Notes: generated from the letters alone by a model not told the origin. Shown: positions 34,168 through 44,321, counted from the first letter of the stretch. The stretch: DNA of 64,000 nucleotides from UBA6109 sp964506465 (GCA_964506465.1 CAZDLM010000003.1:1-64000); one strand, 5' to 3'. Translations and numbers: made by a program.

Positions 34168-34758
34168 ATGAAACGGGCCGTTTGGGGCATTGCCCTGTTG
34201 GCGGTGTTTCTGTGGGCGGGCACGGCCGCGGCGGCCTCCGAGGCCTACAGGGACAACATCTACAACCCCGGAAAACTCAAGCCGGTCGACAGCGTTCTCA
34301 AGGTCAAGGTCGGACAGCGGGCGCCGGATTTCACCCTCAAGGCCGTGTCGGGCGGGACGGTGACGCTGAGCGGTTTCCGCGGGAAGAAGAACGTCGTCCT
34401 GTCCTTTGTCCCGGCTGCGTGGACTCCCGTCTGCTCCGACCAGTGGCCCGGCTACAACATCGTCAAGGATCTCTTCGACGAGCACGATGCGATTCTCCTC
34501 GGGATCACCGTCGACAACATCCCCACGCTCTTTTCCTGGACGAATCAGATGGGCAAGCTCTGGTTCCCCGTGCTCTCGGACTTCTACCCGCACGGGGCGG
34601 TCGCCCAGCGATACGGCATTCTGCGATCCGACGGGACATCGGAGCGCGCGCTCTTCATTATCGACAAGAAGGGAATCATCCGCTACATCGACGTACACGA
34701 CATCAACGAGCGGCCGCCGCTGGAGGCGCTTGTTGCCGAACTGGAAAAACTCCCATAG
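34168..34758 (+). CDS. Exported peroxiredoxin (AhpC/TSA fold)
   Basis: 196 aa. Signal peptide (GIALLAVFLWAGTAAAA). Peroxiredoxin entry VGQRAPDFTLKAVSGG; peroxidatic Cys89 in FVPAAWTPVCSDQ with the usual Pro and Thr before it; GTSERALFIIDKKGIIRYID near the end. Likely periplasmic peroxide reduction using the upstream thioredoxin-like protein. Confidence 0.88.
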   Translation: MKRAVWGIALLAVFLWAGTAAAASEAYRDNIYNPGKLKPVDSVLKVKVGQRAPDFTLKAVSGGTVTLSGFRGKKNVVLSFVPAAWTPVCSDQWPGYNIVKDLFDEHDAILLGITVDNIPTLFSWTNQMGKLWFPVLSDFYPHGAVAQRYGILRSDGTSERALFIIDKKGIIRYIDVHDINERPPLEALVAELEKLP

Positions 34759-34824
34759 CGGACGCCCGTTCGCAGGCGCTCGGAATCTTCAAGAGAAAAA
34801 ACACGCGTGAAAAGGAATCGCCGC

Positions 34825-36786
34825 ATGAGGGGACTCCCCATGCCTGACAAACTGGCATCGATTTGCGGCGCGGTGCTGCTGGCATTCGCCTGGACGGGCG
34901 CGCCGGCCGCCCAGGAGGCGCCGGTCGTTCTGGAGGAGGTCGTCGTCACGGCGAAGCCCGTCGTGTCGAGCGGGCGCAAGGATCCGTACGGCAATCCCGT
35001 CGCTGTGGTCACTGAAAAACAGATGGAGGACCTCAACGCCCAGGACCTGCCGTCGGCCCTGCGACGCGTTCCCGGCGTGATCATCTCGCGCCAGAACCCG
35101 GTCGGCGCTTTCGGCGGCGCGGAGGGCGGCGCCGTCTATATCCGCGGCATGGGAAGCTCGCGGCCGGGCGCGGAGATCCAAACGGCGGTGGACGGCATAC
35201 CCAAGGCCGTCGGCGTCTGGGCCCACCCCCTGCTGGACACGCTCAGCATCGATCCCGCCGAGAAGATCGAGATCTACAAAGGGGCGCAGCCGGTCCTCTT
35301 CGGCAATTCGTCCTTCGGCGTCGTCAATGTGGTCAGCAAGCGCCGGGAGAAGGAGGGGTTCTCGACGCGCCTGCGCGCCGCCGGCGGTTCTTACGGCACA
35401 TTCTCGGAGGCTCTGGAGCATGGGGGGAAGGTCACGGGGACGGACTATTACCTGCTTCAGAGCTTCCGCCGTTCCGACGGCCACCGGGACTTTTCGTCCG
35501 GGGAGGTTCAGGAGTACTTCGGGAGGATCGGCCATCAGATCAACGAGCCCGTTTACGTATCCCTGACCGTCAACCGGACGGACAGCTTCGCGGAGGACCC
35601 GGGACCCCTGGGTCGGCCGAACGAGCGGCAGGGAATTTACCGTGTAACGGACGATACGGCCGTCGTCTCCTTCGAGCACCGCCACGATCTCGGCAACGGC
35701 AGCCTGAAACTCTACACGGACAGCGGCAAGGCAAGCTGGCTGGACCAGCACGATCTCACAGACGCCTTTTATTACGACACGGTCACCGATTGGAACAACT
35801 ACGGGATACGCGTCCGGGAAACGCTCCTGCCCTGGAGAGGCGGCGAGGTGCTTGCCGGGACCGATCTGGACTTTGTCAGCGGGAAGGTGCGGATCGACCG
35901 GAATGCCCCCCGCGCCGGCAGCAATTTTCCGACGGAAACATTCCGCATCCTCTCCCCATACGGATCGGTCAGCCACCGGTTCGGGGAAGAAAGCAAATGG
36001 CATCTGGTCCCGTCGGCGGGGGCCCGTTTTTTCTCCCACGACGAATTCGGGAATCGCTGGGCGCCACAGGCGGGTCTTGCGCTGGGTTACGGCCGAACGG
36101 AACTGCACGTCTCCTATGCCCGGGGCGTCAATTATCCCGGCATCTACGTGATCACCCAGTCGAACCTCTTCTGGGGGGGAAATCGGCGCTGGCAGAATCT
36201 CGAACCGGAAACCGTCGATCATCGCGAGGCAGGCATCAGCCACACCTTCGGGGGCCTGCTCCGGGCCGATGTGACGGTCTTCCGCGACGAGGGCCGGAAC
36301 CGCCTCCTGCTTCTTACGACCCCGGCGCCGCCGCATTACGAAAACATCGCCCGCTTCGAGACGGAGGGCGTCGAGGCGTCCCTGACCTTCACGCCCGCCA
36401 AGTCGTTCTCGGCTTTTGTCGGCGCCACTTCTCTTGCCAAGCGGGAGCCCGAAAACCTCCCCTATGCTCCCTACTGGTCGGCCAGCGCCGGCATGAATTG
36501 GCGTTTTCTTGAACCCTTCAAGCTCAGCCTGGACGGCCAATACGTGGGCGGACAGTACGTCGCGAACAACCGGACCGCGAATTACGGCGGCAGCAGCATC
36601 GCATCGATCGATTCCTTCTTCCTGCTGAACGGGAAGATTGCCCGGGAATTCGTCTTGAAATCGCCGCCGGTTTCGGGCGAAATCTACCTGGCCGGGGAGA
36701 ACCTGACGAACACGGGCTATGCCTACCGGAAGGATTATCCCATGCCGGGGATCAGCGGGACGATCGGCATGTCCCTGAACTTCTAA
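34825..36786 (+). CDS. TonB-dependent outer-membrane receptor
   Basis: 653 aa. Signal peptide to about residue 29 (APAAQ). A TonB-box-like segment (LEEVVVTAKP) follows, then the plug domain (LPSALRRVPGVIISRQ, GAVYIRGMGSSRPG, IEIYKGAQPVLFGNSSFGVVNVVSK). A long beta barrel ends in the outer-membrane terminal Phe (MSLNF). ATG 34825 has AAGGA upstream; GTG 34807 is an alternative. Ligand unknown; siderophore, metal or corrinoid are possible. It is 66 nt after the peroxiredoxin gene. Confidence 0.9.
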   Translation: MRGLPMPDKLASICGAVLLAFAWTGAPAAQEAPVVLEEVVVTAKPVVSSGRKDPYGNPVAVVTEKQMEDLNAQDLPSALRRVPGVIISRQNPVGAFGGAEGGAVYIRGMGSSRPGAEIQTAVDGIPKAVGVWAHPLLDTLSIDPAEKIEIYKGAQPVLFGNSSFGVVNVVSKRREKEGFSTRLRAAGGSYGTFSEALEHGGKVTGTDYYLLQSFRRSDGHRDFSSGEVQEYFGRIGHQINEPVYVSLTVNRTDSFAEDPGPLGRPNERQGIYRVTDDTAVVSFEHRHDLGNGSLKLYTDSGKASWLDQHDLTDAFYYDTVTDWNNYGIRVRETLLPWRGGEVLAGTDLDFVSGKVRIDRNAPRAGSNFPTETFRILSPYGSVSHRFGEESKWHLVPSAGARFFSHDEFGNRWAPQAGLALGYGRTELHVSYARGVNYPGIYVITQSNLFWGGNRRWQNLEPETVDHREAGISHTFGGLLRADVTVFRDEGRNRLLLLTTPAPPHYENIARFETEGVEASLTFTPAKSFSAFVGATSLAKREPENLPYAPYWSASAGMNWRFLEPFKLSLDGQYVGGQYVANNRTANYGGSSIASIDSFFLLNGKIAREFVLKSPPVSGEIYLAGENLTNTGYAYRKDYPMPGISGTIGMSLNF

Positions 36787-36806
36787 AGGGAAGAGGGCTT
36801 TCATGG

Positions 36807-37604
36807 ATGGCAACGGTCTTGTATTTCTACACGGGCACCGGCAACTCGTTGTGGACGGCGCGGAGGCTGTCTGAAAACCTGGACGGGACGCAGATCATCC
36901 CGATGTCCACGGCGGGTGAGGGGCGGCTGAAGGTCGATGCGGACTGCGTCGGCCTCGTCTTCCCCGTCCATATCTGGGGACTCCCGCGCCGCGTTGCCGA
37001 TTTCGCCGCACGCCTGGCGCCGGTGGAAAACACCTATCTCTTCGCCGTCGCGGTCAACGCCGGCCAGGTTGCGGCGACGCTCGTCCAGTTGCGGCGTCTC
37101 CTGGAAGAAAGAAAGCTGCATCTGGCGTCCGGATTTTCCCTTTGCATGCCGAGCAATTACATCCCCTGGGGCGGGGCGCCGCCGGCGCCGAAACAGGAGG
37201 CGCTCTTCGATAAGGCGCGGGAGAAGATCGCCCGCATCGCTTCGGCCGTGAAGGAGCGGACGCGGCAGGAGCCGGAGAAGGGGCCCTGGTGGCAGAACCT
37301 GCTCTTTTCCTGGTTCTACCGGAAGAGTTTCACCCGTGTCCCCGCCATGGATTCGTCGTTCCGGGCGGACGACAAATGCAACGGCTGCGGAATCTGTGCA
37401 AGGATCTGTCCGGCCGATAATATTACCATTCAAAACGATCGCCCCGGCTGGCGCCATCGCTGCGAGCAGTGCCTCGCCTGCCTTCAGTGGTGTCCGCAGG
37501 AGGCGGTCCAGTTCGGCAGGTCCACGGCCAAGAAAAGACGCTACCGCCACCCCGAAATTTCCCTCTCCGACATGCTGGCCTGCGTTCCTCCCCGGTATTC
37601 CTGA
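36807..37604 (+). CDS. EFR1-type flavodoxin/ferredoxin fusion
   Basis: 265 aa. N-terminal flavodoxin-like domain with the phosphate loop YFYTGTGNSLWTARRL and FPVHIWGLPRRV. Two [4Fe-4S] motifs follow at the C-terminal side (CNGCGICARICPADN, CEQCLACLQWCPQEA). Such proteins pass electrons from ferredoxin to an FMN-linked acceptor. Last gene of the plus-strand run. Confidence 0.87.
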   Translation: MATVLYFYTGTGNSLWTARRLSENLDGTQIIPMSTAGEGRLKVDADCVGLVFPVHIWGLPRRVADFAARLAPVENTYLFAVAVNAGQVAATLVQLRRLLEERKLHLASGFSLCMPSNYIPWGGAPPAPKQEALFDKAREKIARIASAVKERTRQEPEKGPWWQNLLFSWFYRKSFTRVPAMDSSFRADDKCNGCGICARICPADNITIQNDRPGWRHRCEQCLACLQWCPQEAVQFGRSTAKKRRYRHPEISLSDMLACVPPRYS

Positions 37605-37711
37605 AAGGCCATCTGGCTCCATTTGACCGCAATGCGATTTCTTTGAGGGGCGGGAATCCGCGGAAAATCATCTTCTTGCGCGAGGACCGAGGACGTGTCG
37701 TCTTCGGTCGG

Positions 37712-37724
37712 TGGCATTATGCCA
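37712..37724. promoter_or_regulatory. Perfect palindrome upstream of the fdh promoter
   Basis: TGGCAT-T-ATGCCA, centred about 70 bp upstream of the expected transcription start, a usual activator position. Regulator unknown. Confidence 0.4.
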
Positions 37725-37759
37725 ATAATGACATAACATGCAGAAATCATTATAAAAAC

Positions 37760-37788
37760 TTGACACCTGGGAGCATCTCGGATATACG
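37760..37788 (+). promoter_or_regulatory. Sigma70 promoter of the formate dehydrogenase operon
   Basis: TTGACA (37760-37765), 17-bp spacer, TATACG (37783-37788). The leader is about 225 nt and starts with an 8-bp hairpin, GCCGTTTC / GAAACGGC (37794-37801 with 37811-37818). The rest of 37605-38019 holds no gene I can support. Confidence 0.6.
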
Positions 37789-38019
37789 AAATTGCCGTTT
37801 CACTGTGCTGGAAACGGCCTCGCGGCGTCGATGAAGTCCAAGGTCTGGGTGTCGAGGCTAAGACGATACGAACTTTGCATTCCTCCACACATCATCCTAA
37901 AATTTTCTTCCTTCTACTGACTTATCGATTCGGCGCGGTCGAATAATATGGGGACGCCGCCGGCGGCGGTTCCCCATGTCGGAACAGAAGCTGACTTCTA
38001 CACGAAAGGAGCACACGTT

Positions 38020-41000
38020 ATGGAGGTAACCAGGAGAGGCTTCTTGAAGATCTCCGGTTTCGCCCTGGCGTCGAGCGGGCTGGGAATTTCCCTCAAGCCC
38101 GTCTCCGCCTACGCGCAGCCGCTGAAAATCAAGTACGCCAAAGAGACCACCACCATCTGCCCCTACTGCTCCGTCGGATGCAGCATCATCGTATCCGCGC
38201 GCAACGGCAAGGTCGTGAACACGGAGGGCGATCCCGGCAGTCCCATCAGCCGCGGTTCGCTTTGCTCCAAGGGCGGCTCGATCTACCAGATGTCGGTCAA
38301 CAAGAACCGCCTGGACAAGCCTCTCTACCGGGCTCCCAACTCCGCCGAGTGGAAAGAGGTCAGTTGGGATTGGGCGCTCGACAAGATCGCGGAGAACGTA
38401 AAGAAAAGCCGGGACAAGAGCTTCCACGCCAGGAACGGCAAGGGTGAGACCGTCAACCGCACGGAGGGGATCGCCTCCGTCGGGAGCGCCGCCCTCGACA
38501 ACGAAGAATGTCAAGTCTATCAGAAATTTCTGAGGGGGTTGGGCCTGGTCTACATCGAACACCAGGCCAGGATCTGACACAGCCCGACTGTACCGGCTCT
38601 GGCAGAGTCGTTCGGACGCGGCGCAATGACGAATCACTATATCGATTTCAAGAATAGTGATGTGATCCTGATCATGGGCAGCAACCCTGCCTCCAACCAC
38701 CCCATCTCCTTCAAATGGATCACCAAGGCCATGGAGAAGGGCGCCAAGCTGCTGTGCGTCGATCCACGCTTCACGCAGTCTGCGGCGAAATCCCACGTCT
38801 ACGCCCCCCTCCGCTCCGGGACGGATATCGCGTTCCTCGGGGGCATGATCAAATACATCATCGACAACAACCTCATCCACGCCGACTACGTCAAGGCATA
38901 TACCAACGCCTCTTTCCTCGTGAATCCGGCCTTCCGGCTTCCCGGGGACAACAAGGGCGTTTTCTCGGGATTCGGCAACGGCAAGTACGACAAGGCGACG
39001 TGGAGCTACCAGACGGACGCCAACGGCGTCATCAAGAAGGATCCCACACTCCGGGACCCCCACTGCGTGTACCAACTTCTGAAGAGGCACTACTCCCGCT
39101 ACACGCCGGAGATGGTGAATCGGATCACCGGGACGCCGAAGGATAAATTGCTGGAGGTCTACAAGATCTACGCCTCGACGGGCAAGCCGGACAAGGCGGG
39201 CAACGTTCTGTACGCCATGGGCTGGACCCAGCACACTGTCGGCGTGCAGAACATCCGCACCATGTGCATCATCCAGCTCCTCCTGGGCAACATCGGCATC
39301 GCCGGCGGCGGCGTCCAGGCCCTCCGCGGCGAAGGAAACGTCCAGGGCTCCACGGACGCGGGGCTTCTCTTCCACATCTGGCCGGGCTACATCGGGACCC
39401 CTACGGCGTCCATAAAGACCCTGAAGGAATTCAACGAAAAAAGAACGCCGACGACGAAAGAGCCCAACAGCCTCAACTGGTGGAAGAACACCCCCAAGTA
39501 CATAGCCAGCTTCCTGCGGTCCATGTACGGGATGAACGCCACCCTCGAGGAAGCCTACGACTACATGCCCAAGATCGAGGAAGGGGCCAACCACTCCTGG
39601 CTCATGCTCTTCGATCAGATGTACAAGGGCAAGTTCACCGGTTTCTTCGCCTGGGGCATGAACCCCGCCTGCAGCGGCGCTCATTCCAACAAGGTCCGCA
39701 AGGCCATGGCGAAACTCGACTGGATGGTCAACGTCAACCTCTTCGACAACGAGACCGGCTCCTTCTGGCGCGGACCGGGCATGGACCCCGCGAAGATCAA
39801 GACCGAGGTCTTCATGCTGCCCTGCGCCGCCTCCATCGAAAAGGAGGGGAGCATAACCAACAGCGGCCGCTGGATGCAGTGGCGCTACAAGGCCGTCAAC
39901 CCGCCCGGCGTGGCCCTGCCCGACGCGGACATCATGACGGAACTCCTCTACAGGATCCAGGATCTCTACCGGAAACACGGCGGCCCCCTGAAAGAGGCCA
40001 TCACGAAGCTCACCTGGGACTACGGCTTCAAGGGCGGCGACGGCAGGATCCACCACTTCGACCCGCACGCGGCGGCCAAGGAGATGAACGGCTACTTCCT
40101 CGTTGACAAGACGATCGACGATCCCGTGACGAAGAAGAAACGGGAATTCAAGAAGGGGGACCTCGTCCCGTCCTTCGCGTACCTGCAGGACGACGGCTCC
40201 ACCTCGTCCCTTTGCTGGGTCTATTCGGGATGCTACACCGCCGCGGGCAACATGGCCGCCCGGCGGGGCCAGAAGGACCCCACGGGACTGGGACTGTATT
40301 CCGAGTGGTCCTGGTCCTGGCCGGTCAACCGCCGGATCATCTACAACGGCGCGTCCGTCGATCCGACGGGGAAACCCTGGAACCCGAAACGCGCCCCGAT
40401 CTGGTGGACGGGCAAGTGGAACGGCGACGTTCCCGACGGCGTCGGCGATCCCGGCTCCGGCAGGCCGCCCTTCATCATGAAGCCCGACGGACACGGCTGC
40501 CTCTATGGCCCCGGTCTTTCCGACGGTCCCTTCCCCGAGCACTACGAGCCGCTCGAGTGCCCGGTCGAGAAGAATCTCCTGTCGCCGCAAAAGCACAACC
40601 CCGTGGTCAAACGTTTCGACAAACCCGGGGTGGGTTCCGATATCGACGCCTACGCGAGCGTCGGAAGCTGCGACCCGCGCTTCCCGTTCATCTGCAGCAC
40701 CTACCGGGTGAGCGAGCATTGGCAGACCGGCGTGCTGACGCGGTGGTGCCCGTGGCTTGCGGAGATGCAGCCCGGGATGTTCGTGGAGATGAGCGTCGAG
40801 CTGGCCAAGGAGAAGGGCATCGCCAACGGCGAGCTCGTCGTCGTCAAGTCGGCCCGCGGCGAAGTGGAGGCCACGGCCATCGTGACGCCGCGTTTCAAGC
40901 CCTTCAACATCGACGGCAATACCGTTCATGAAATCGGCATCCCCTGGCATTTCGGGTGGATCACGACCGAGAACCGCCCGTACAATCCGGGCGACAAAAA

Positions 41001-41124
41001 GGCGGAAGTCTTCACCTTCGGGGACGCCGCCAACCTCCTGACGCCGACCATCGGCGACGCAAACACGATGATCCCGGAGAGCAAGGCCTTCATGGCCAAT
41101 GTCGTGAAGAAGGGGGTGAAGTAA
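38020..41124 (+). CDS. fdnG: Formate dehydrogenase, catalytic selenoprotein subunit, periplasmic
   Basis: 1034 aa read through an in-frame TGA at 38575-38577. The frames before and after the TGA join exactly, giving EHQARI-U-HSPTVPALAESFGRGAMTNH, the classic FDH active site with selenocysteine at residue 186. Twin-arginine signal RRGFLKISGFALASS shows export. [4Fe-4S] ligands are Cys47, Cys50, Cys54 and Cys82. The two molybdopterin (or tungsten) domains and the C-terminal nucleotide-binding part (ETSG-like region) are complete. AAAGGAG precedes ATG 38020. Without recoding knowledge it would be annotated as two genes (37948-38577 and 38626-41124). Confidence 0.95.
38575..38612 (+). promoter_or_regulatory. 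UGA codon and bacterial SECIS hairpin in fdnG
   Basis: Eight bases after UGA, CGACT (38585-38589) pairs with AGTCG (38606-38610) and CC (38593-94) with GG (38601-02), leaving the apical loop GGCTCT. This resembles the GGTCT loop of E. coli fdhF/fdnG that SelB recognises. Confidence 0.85.
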
Positions 41125-41125
41125 C

Positions 41126-41926
41126 ATGGCCGAAAAGACGAAACTCATCGACCTCGCCAAATGCACGGGCTGCCGCGGCTGCCAGTTGGCCTGCAAGCAA
41201 TGGAATTCGCTTCCGGCCAAGCAGACGGTCAACCGGGGCGGTTACCAGAACCCCCCCGATCTCCAGCCCAATACCTGGATGCTGATCCGCTTCCAGGAAG
41301 TGACCGACGACAAGGGTGGCATGAAATGGCTCTTCCGCAAGGACGGCTGCATGCACTGCACCGATGCGGCCTGCGTGAAGGTCTGCCCGAGCGGTGCGCT
41401 TCACTACACGGATCTTGGGACGGTCGCCGTCGACAACGCACGGTGCATCGGCTGCAAGGAGTGCGTGACGGCCTGCCCCTTCAACATCCCGCGTTACGAC
41501 GCGGCGACGGACAAGATCTACAAGTGCGATCTCTGCCTGAGCAGGATCCAGAGCGATCTGCTCCCGGGGTGCGTGAAGGCCTGTCCGACGGGCGCGCTGC
41601 AGTTCGGCGACCGGGAGGACATGCTGAAGCTGGCCTATGCGCGCGTGAAGGAACTGGGAGGCGACGCCTCGGTGTACGGAGACAAATTCGTGAAGGGGAC
41701 GCATGTCCTGTATGTCCTGCAGGAAAAGCCGGAGGTGTACGAAAAGCTCCCGCAAAATCCGCGCGTGCCGCTCTCCGTCATCGTCTGGAAGGATCTCCTG
41801 AAGCCGCTGAGCCTGATCGCGGCGGGCGGCGTTCTGGCGGGCTCGTTCCTGCACTACATCACGCATGGGCCGAAGACGCCCGACGATGATGTCCAGGGCG
41901 GCGATGCCGGGAAGGGAGGGAAATGA
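41126..41926 (+). CDS. fdnH: Formate dehydrogenase, iron-sulfur beta subunit with membrane anchor
   Basis: 266 aa. Four [4Fe-4S] motifs: CTGCRGCQLAC, CMHCTDAACVKVC, CIGCKECVTAC and CDLC...CVKACPTGAL. A single C-terminal membrane helix (LSLIAAGGVLAGSFLHYI) matches FdnH. It relays electrons from fdnG to the cytochrome b subunit. One base separates it from fdnG. Confidence 0.93.
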   Translation: MAEKTKLIDLAKCTGCRGCQLACKQWNSLPAKQTVNRGGYQNPPDLQPNTWMLIRFQEVTDDKGGMKWLFRKDGCMHCTDAACVKVCPSGALHYTDLGTVAVDNARCIGCKECVTACPFNIPRYDAATDKIYKCDLCLSRIQSDLLPGCVKACPTGALQFGDREDMLKLAYARVKELGGDASVYGDKFVKGTHVLYVLQEKPEVYEKLPQNPRVPLSVIVWKDLLKPLSLIAAGGVLAGSFLHYITHGPKTPDDDVQGGDAGKGGK

Positions 41927-42591
41927 CCATGAAGAAGGGTCTCATACAAGTCACGGACGGCTTTGAGAGGATCGTCCACTGGAGCCTGGCGATTTCCTGC
42001 CTGATCCTGTGCATCACGGGATTGGGGATGATGTTCCATTCGTTCAATTTCGTGGGGACGTTGATGGGGAGCCTGAAGTCGCTGAAGTATGTTCACAACT
42101 ATGCGGGCCTCTTCTTCATCGTTGCCCTGTTTTTCACGATCCGGATGTGGTGGCGGGAAGCGGGGGTCTTCTCCATGCCCGAGGACCTGCAGTGGATGAT
42201 GTGCGCGGGCGGGTATTTGTGGCACGTGGACAAGGTTCCGGAGGTGGGGAAGTATAATCCCGGCCAGAAGATGTTCTTTTTGGCGGTGGCGGTTTTCGGG
42301 GCTGTGATGGTGGTGACGGGACTGGTGATGTGGTTTCCGCTGGAATTTCCGGTGGAGCTGGTGCGGTGGATGTACCCGCTGCACGCGCTCGGATTCCTCA
42401 CGATCTTCGCGTTTTTCTTCGTCCATCTGTACCTGGGGACGATCGGATCACCGGGTTCGGCGCCGGCGATGTTCAGCGGCTGGGTGACGCGTGCCTGGCT
42501 GATGAAGCAGCACCCGAAGTGGCTGAAGGAGATGGAGCACGAAGGAAAGCTCGTCGTCTCCGGCGAGGAGAAGAACGCCGGCGGGCACTAG
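41923..42591 (+). CDS. fdnI: Formate dehydrogenase, cytochrome b556 gamma subunit
   Basis: 222 aa with four hydrophobic helices. Helix histidines for two b hemes are in ERIVHWSLAISCL, YVHNYAGLFF and LHALGFLTIFAFFFVHLYLG. It links periplasmic formate chemistry to the quinone pool. It overlaps fdnH (ATGA); ATG 41929 is an alternative start. Confidence 0.92.
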   Translation: MTMKKGLIQVTDGFERIVHWSLAISCLILCITGLGMMFHSFNFVGTLMGSLKSLKYVHNYAGLFFIVALFFTIRMWWREAGVFSMPEDLQWMMCAGGYLWHVDKVPEVGKYNPGQKMFFLAVAVFGAVMVVTGLVMWFPLEFPVELVRWMYPLHALGFLTIFAFFFVHLYLGTIGSPGSAPAMFSGWVTRAWLMKQHPKWLKEMEHEGKLVVSGEEKNAGGH

Positions 42592-42613
42592 GGTTCTCCG
42601 CAACCTGATCGAA

Positions 42614-42647
42614 GGGGGGGGGCATGATCACGCCCCCCCTTTTTTTA
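42614..42647 (+). terminator. Terminator of the fdn operon
   Basis: Stem GGGGGGGC / GCCCCCCC (42616-42623 with 42632-42639), loop ATGATCAC, then seven T. Confidence 0.92.
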
Positions 42648-42764
42648 TTCCGCCGGGGAACCCGCTGTCCCTTTTTTGTGTTATGATGCCGGCAAAATTG
42701 CGCTGCAAGAGCGGCAGCCTCCTTCTCAAGCTGCCCGGACCTGCGGCCTTCAAGGCGGGGTGCC

Positions 42765-43484
42765 ATGACCATCGATCAAGCCTTCAACGAATCCGTGAAT
42801 TACTACGACAACTGGATGAAGAAAGCCCTGCCGGGCTACGAAGACCTATTCGCCGTCGCCCGGGATCTGATCCCCTTTCCTGCGAATGCCCTCATCGACG
42901 TCCTGGATCTGGGGGCGGGGACGGGGCTGTTTTCACGCCATGTGCTGGACAAGTACCCCCAGGGTTCTTTCGTGCTCTGGGATATCGCAGCCAAGATGCT
43001 CGACGTCGCCAGGAAGCGATTCGGGCCGTCCGACGGCGGGCGGTTTCGTTACGTCCTGGATGATTATCGCCGGATCGATTACGTGGGGACCTTCGACGTC
43101 GTCATCTCGAGCCTTTCCATCCACCACCTTTCCGACGAGGACAAGCGGCTGCTGCTTCCGCGGATCTACCGGGCGCTGCGTGCGCCGGGCGTCTTCATCA
43201 ACATCGACCAGGTCAGGGGGCCCACGCCGGAGATGCAGGAGCGGTACTGGACGACCTGGCTGAAGATGGTGAGGGAAAGGGGCGGGACGGAGGAAGAGAT
43301 CCGGGCGAGCGTGGACCGGCGGCGGACGTACGACCGAGAGGCCCTCCTGGCCGATCAACTTGCGTGGCTGGAGGAGGCGGGGTTCCGGAACGCCGATTGC
43401 GTCTACAAGAACTGGTTCGTGGGCGTCTTCTGCGCCGAAAAGCGCGAGGCGCCGCCGGCGCGGTGCAGTGCGGTTCCGCGGTAG
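42765..43484 (+). CDS. Class I SAM-dependent methyltransferase
   Basis: 239 aa. SAM motif I VLDLGAGTGLFS (46-57), acidic motif II in VLWDIAAKML, and FDVVISSLSIHHLSDEDK as motif IV/post-motif. Closest in pattern to small-molecule methyltransferases of the Methyltransf_25 type. Substrate unknown. It stands alone after the fdn terminator; TATGAT at 42682-42687 could be its -10. Confidence 0.85.
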   Translation: MTIDQAFNESVNYYDNWMKKALPGYEDLFAVARDLIPFPANALIDVLDLGAGTGLFSRHVLDKYPQGSFVLWDIAAKMLDVARKRFGPSDGGRFRYVLDDYRRIDYVGTFDVVISSLSIHHLSDEDKRLLLPRIYRALRAPGVFINIDQVRGPTPEMQERYWTTWLKMVRERGGTEEEIRASVDRRRTYDREALLADQLAWLEEAGFRNADCVYKNWFVGVFCAEKREAPPARCSAVPR

Positions 43485-43557
43485 CTGGCTTCCGGCCGGC
43501 ATGGGGCTCGTTTGACGGACTTTCTCCTTCGGGATTGAAAGGAAGGTGACGGGGAAC

Positions 43558-44301
43558 ATGGGTGCTCCGGCATTTCGGCTGGCAAGCGGCTGCACGATCG
43601 ATCAGGTCCTGTCCGGCCGATGCAACGCCTTCCTCCTTTTGAACGGGGACAGGCACATCCTCGTCGATACCGGCCGGATGCGTTCCGAGAAGAGACTCGT
43701 CGACAGGCTCATCGAGTCCGGCGTCGACGGGCGAAACCTGTCTGCGCTGGTGCTGACGCACACCCATTTCGATCATGCCGAGAACGCCGCGGCCGTCAAG
43801 ACGATCTTCGGAGCGAAGATCATCGTCCACCGGAGCGAAGCGGATTTCCTGAACTCCGGGGACAGCCCCCTGCCGCAGGGGACCATATTCCCCACGCGAT
43901 GGCTGATCCGGCTGTTCGGCGCTTCGCTGCAGCGGCGGTTCCTGTATCGGCCGGCGGCGGGAGACCTCCTGGTCGACCAGGGGCTGGATCTGCTCGATTT
44001 CGGCTTTTCCGCGACCGTGCTTCACCTGCCCGGCCATTCGTCCGGCTCGTTGAGCCTGATCGTCGAAAATGAGGTTGCCCTCGTAGGCGACACGCTGTTC
44101 GGGGTGTTCAGCGGTTCGGTCATGCCGCCCTTCGCCGATGATACGGCGCTTCTGGTCCGAAGCTGGCGGAGACTTCTCGATACCGGCTGCAGGGTCTTTC
44201 TTCCCGGCCACGGAAGGCCGATCGGCCGGGACCTGCTGCAGAGCCAGTATGAAAGATACCGACCTCGGGAGCTGCGGCAACCCTTCGAGAAGCAGAGCTG
44301 A
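43558..44301 (+). CDS. MBL-fold metallohydrolase
   Basis: 247 aa. Metal motif LTHTHFDHAEN (His68, His70, Asp72, His73), then LPGHSSGS, VGDTLFG and FLPGHGRPIG supply the other ligands. This is the glyoxalase II-like group. Start at ATG 43558; GTG 43546 is an alternative. Converges with the M28 peptidase gene, with 20 bp between. Confidence 0.87.
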   Translation: MGAPAFRLASGCTIDQVLSGRCNAFLLLNGDRHILVDTGRMRSEKRLVDRLIESGVDGRNLSALVLTHTHFDHAENAAAVKTIFGAKIIVHRSEADFLNSGDSPLPQGTIFPTRWLIRLFGASLQRRFLYRPAAGDLLVDQGLDLLDFGFSATVLHLPGHSSGSLSLIVENEVALVGDTLFGVFSGSVMPPFADDTALLVRSWRRLLDTGCRVFLPGHGRPIGRDLLQSQYERYRPRELRQPFEKQS

Positions 44302-44321
44302 AGACAGGGGAGCAGGGCTGA

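Noticed and set aside
37897..41232. A 1111-codon minus-strand open frame opposite fdnG
   Set aside because: Composition artefact of high-GC third positions; fdnG on the other strand is unmistakable.
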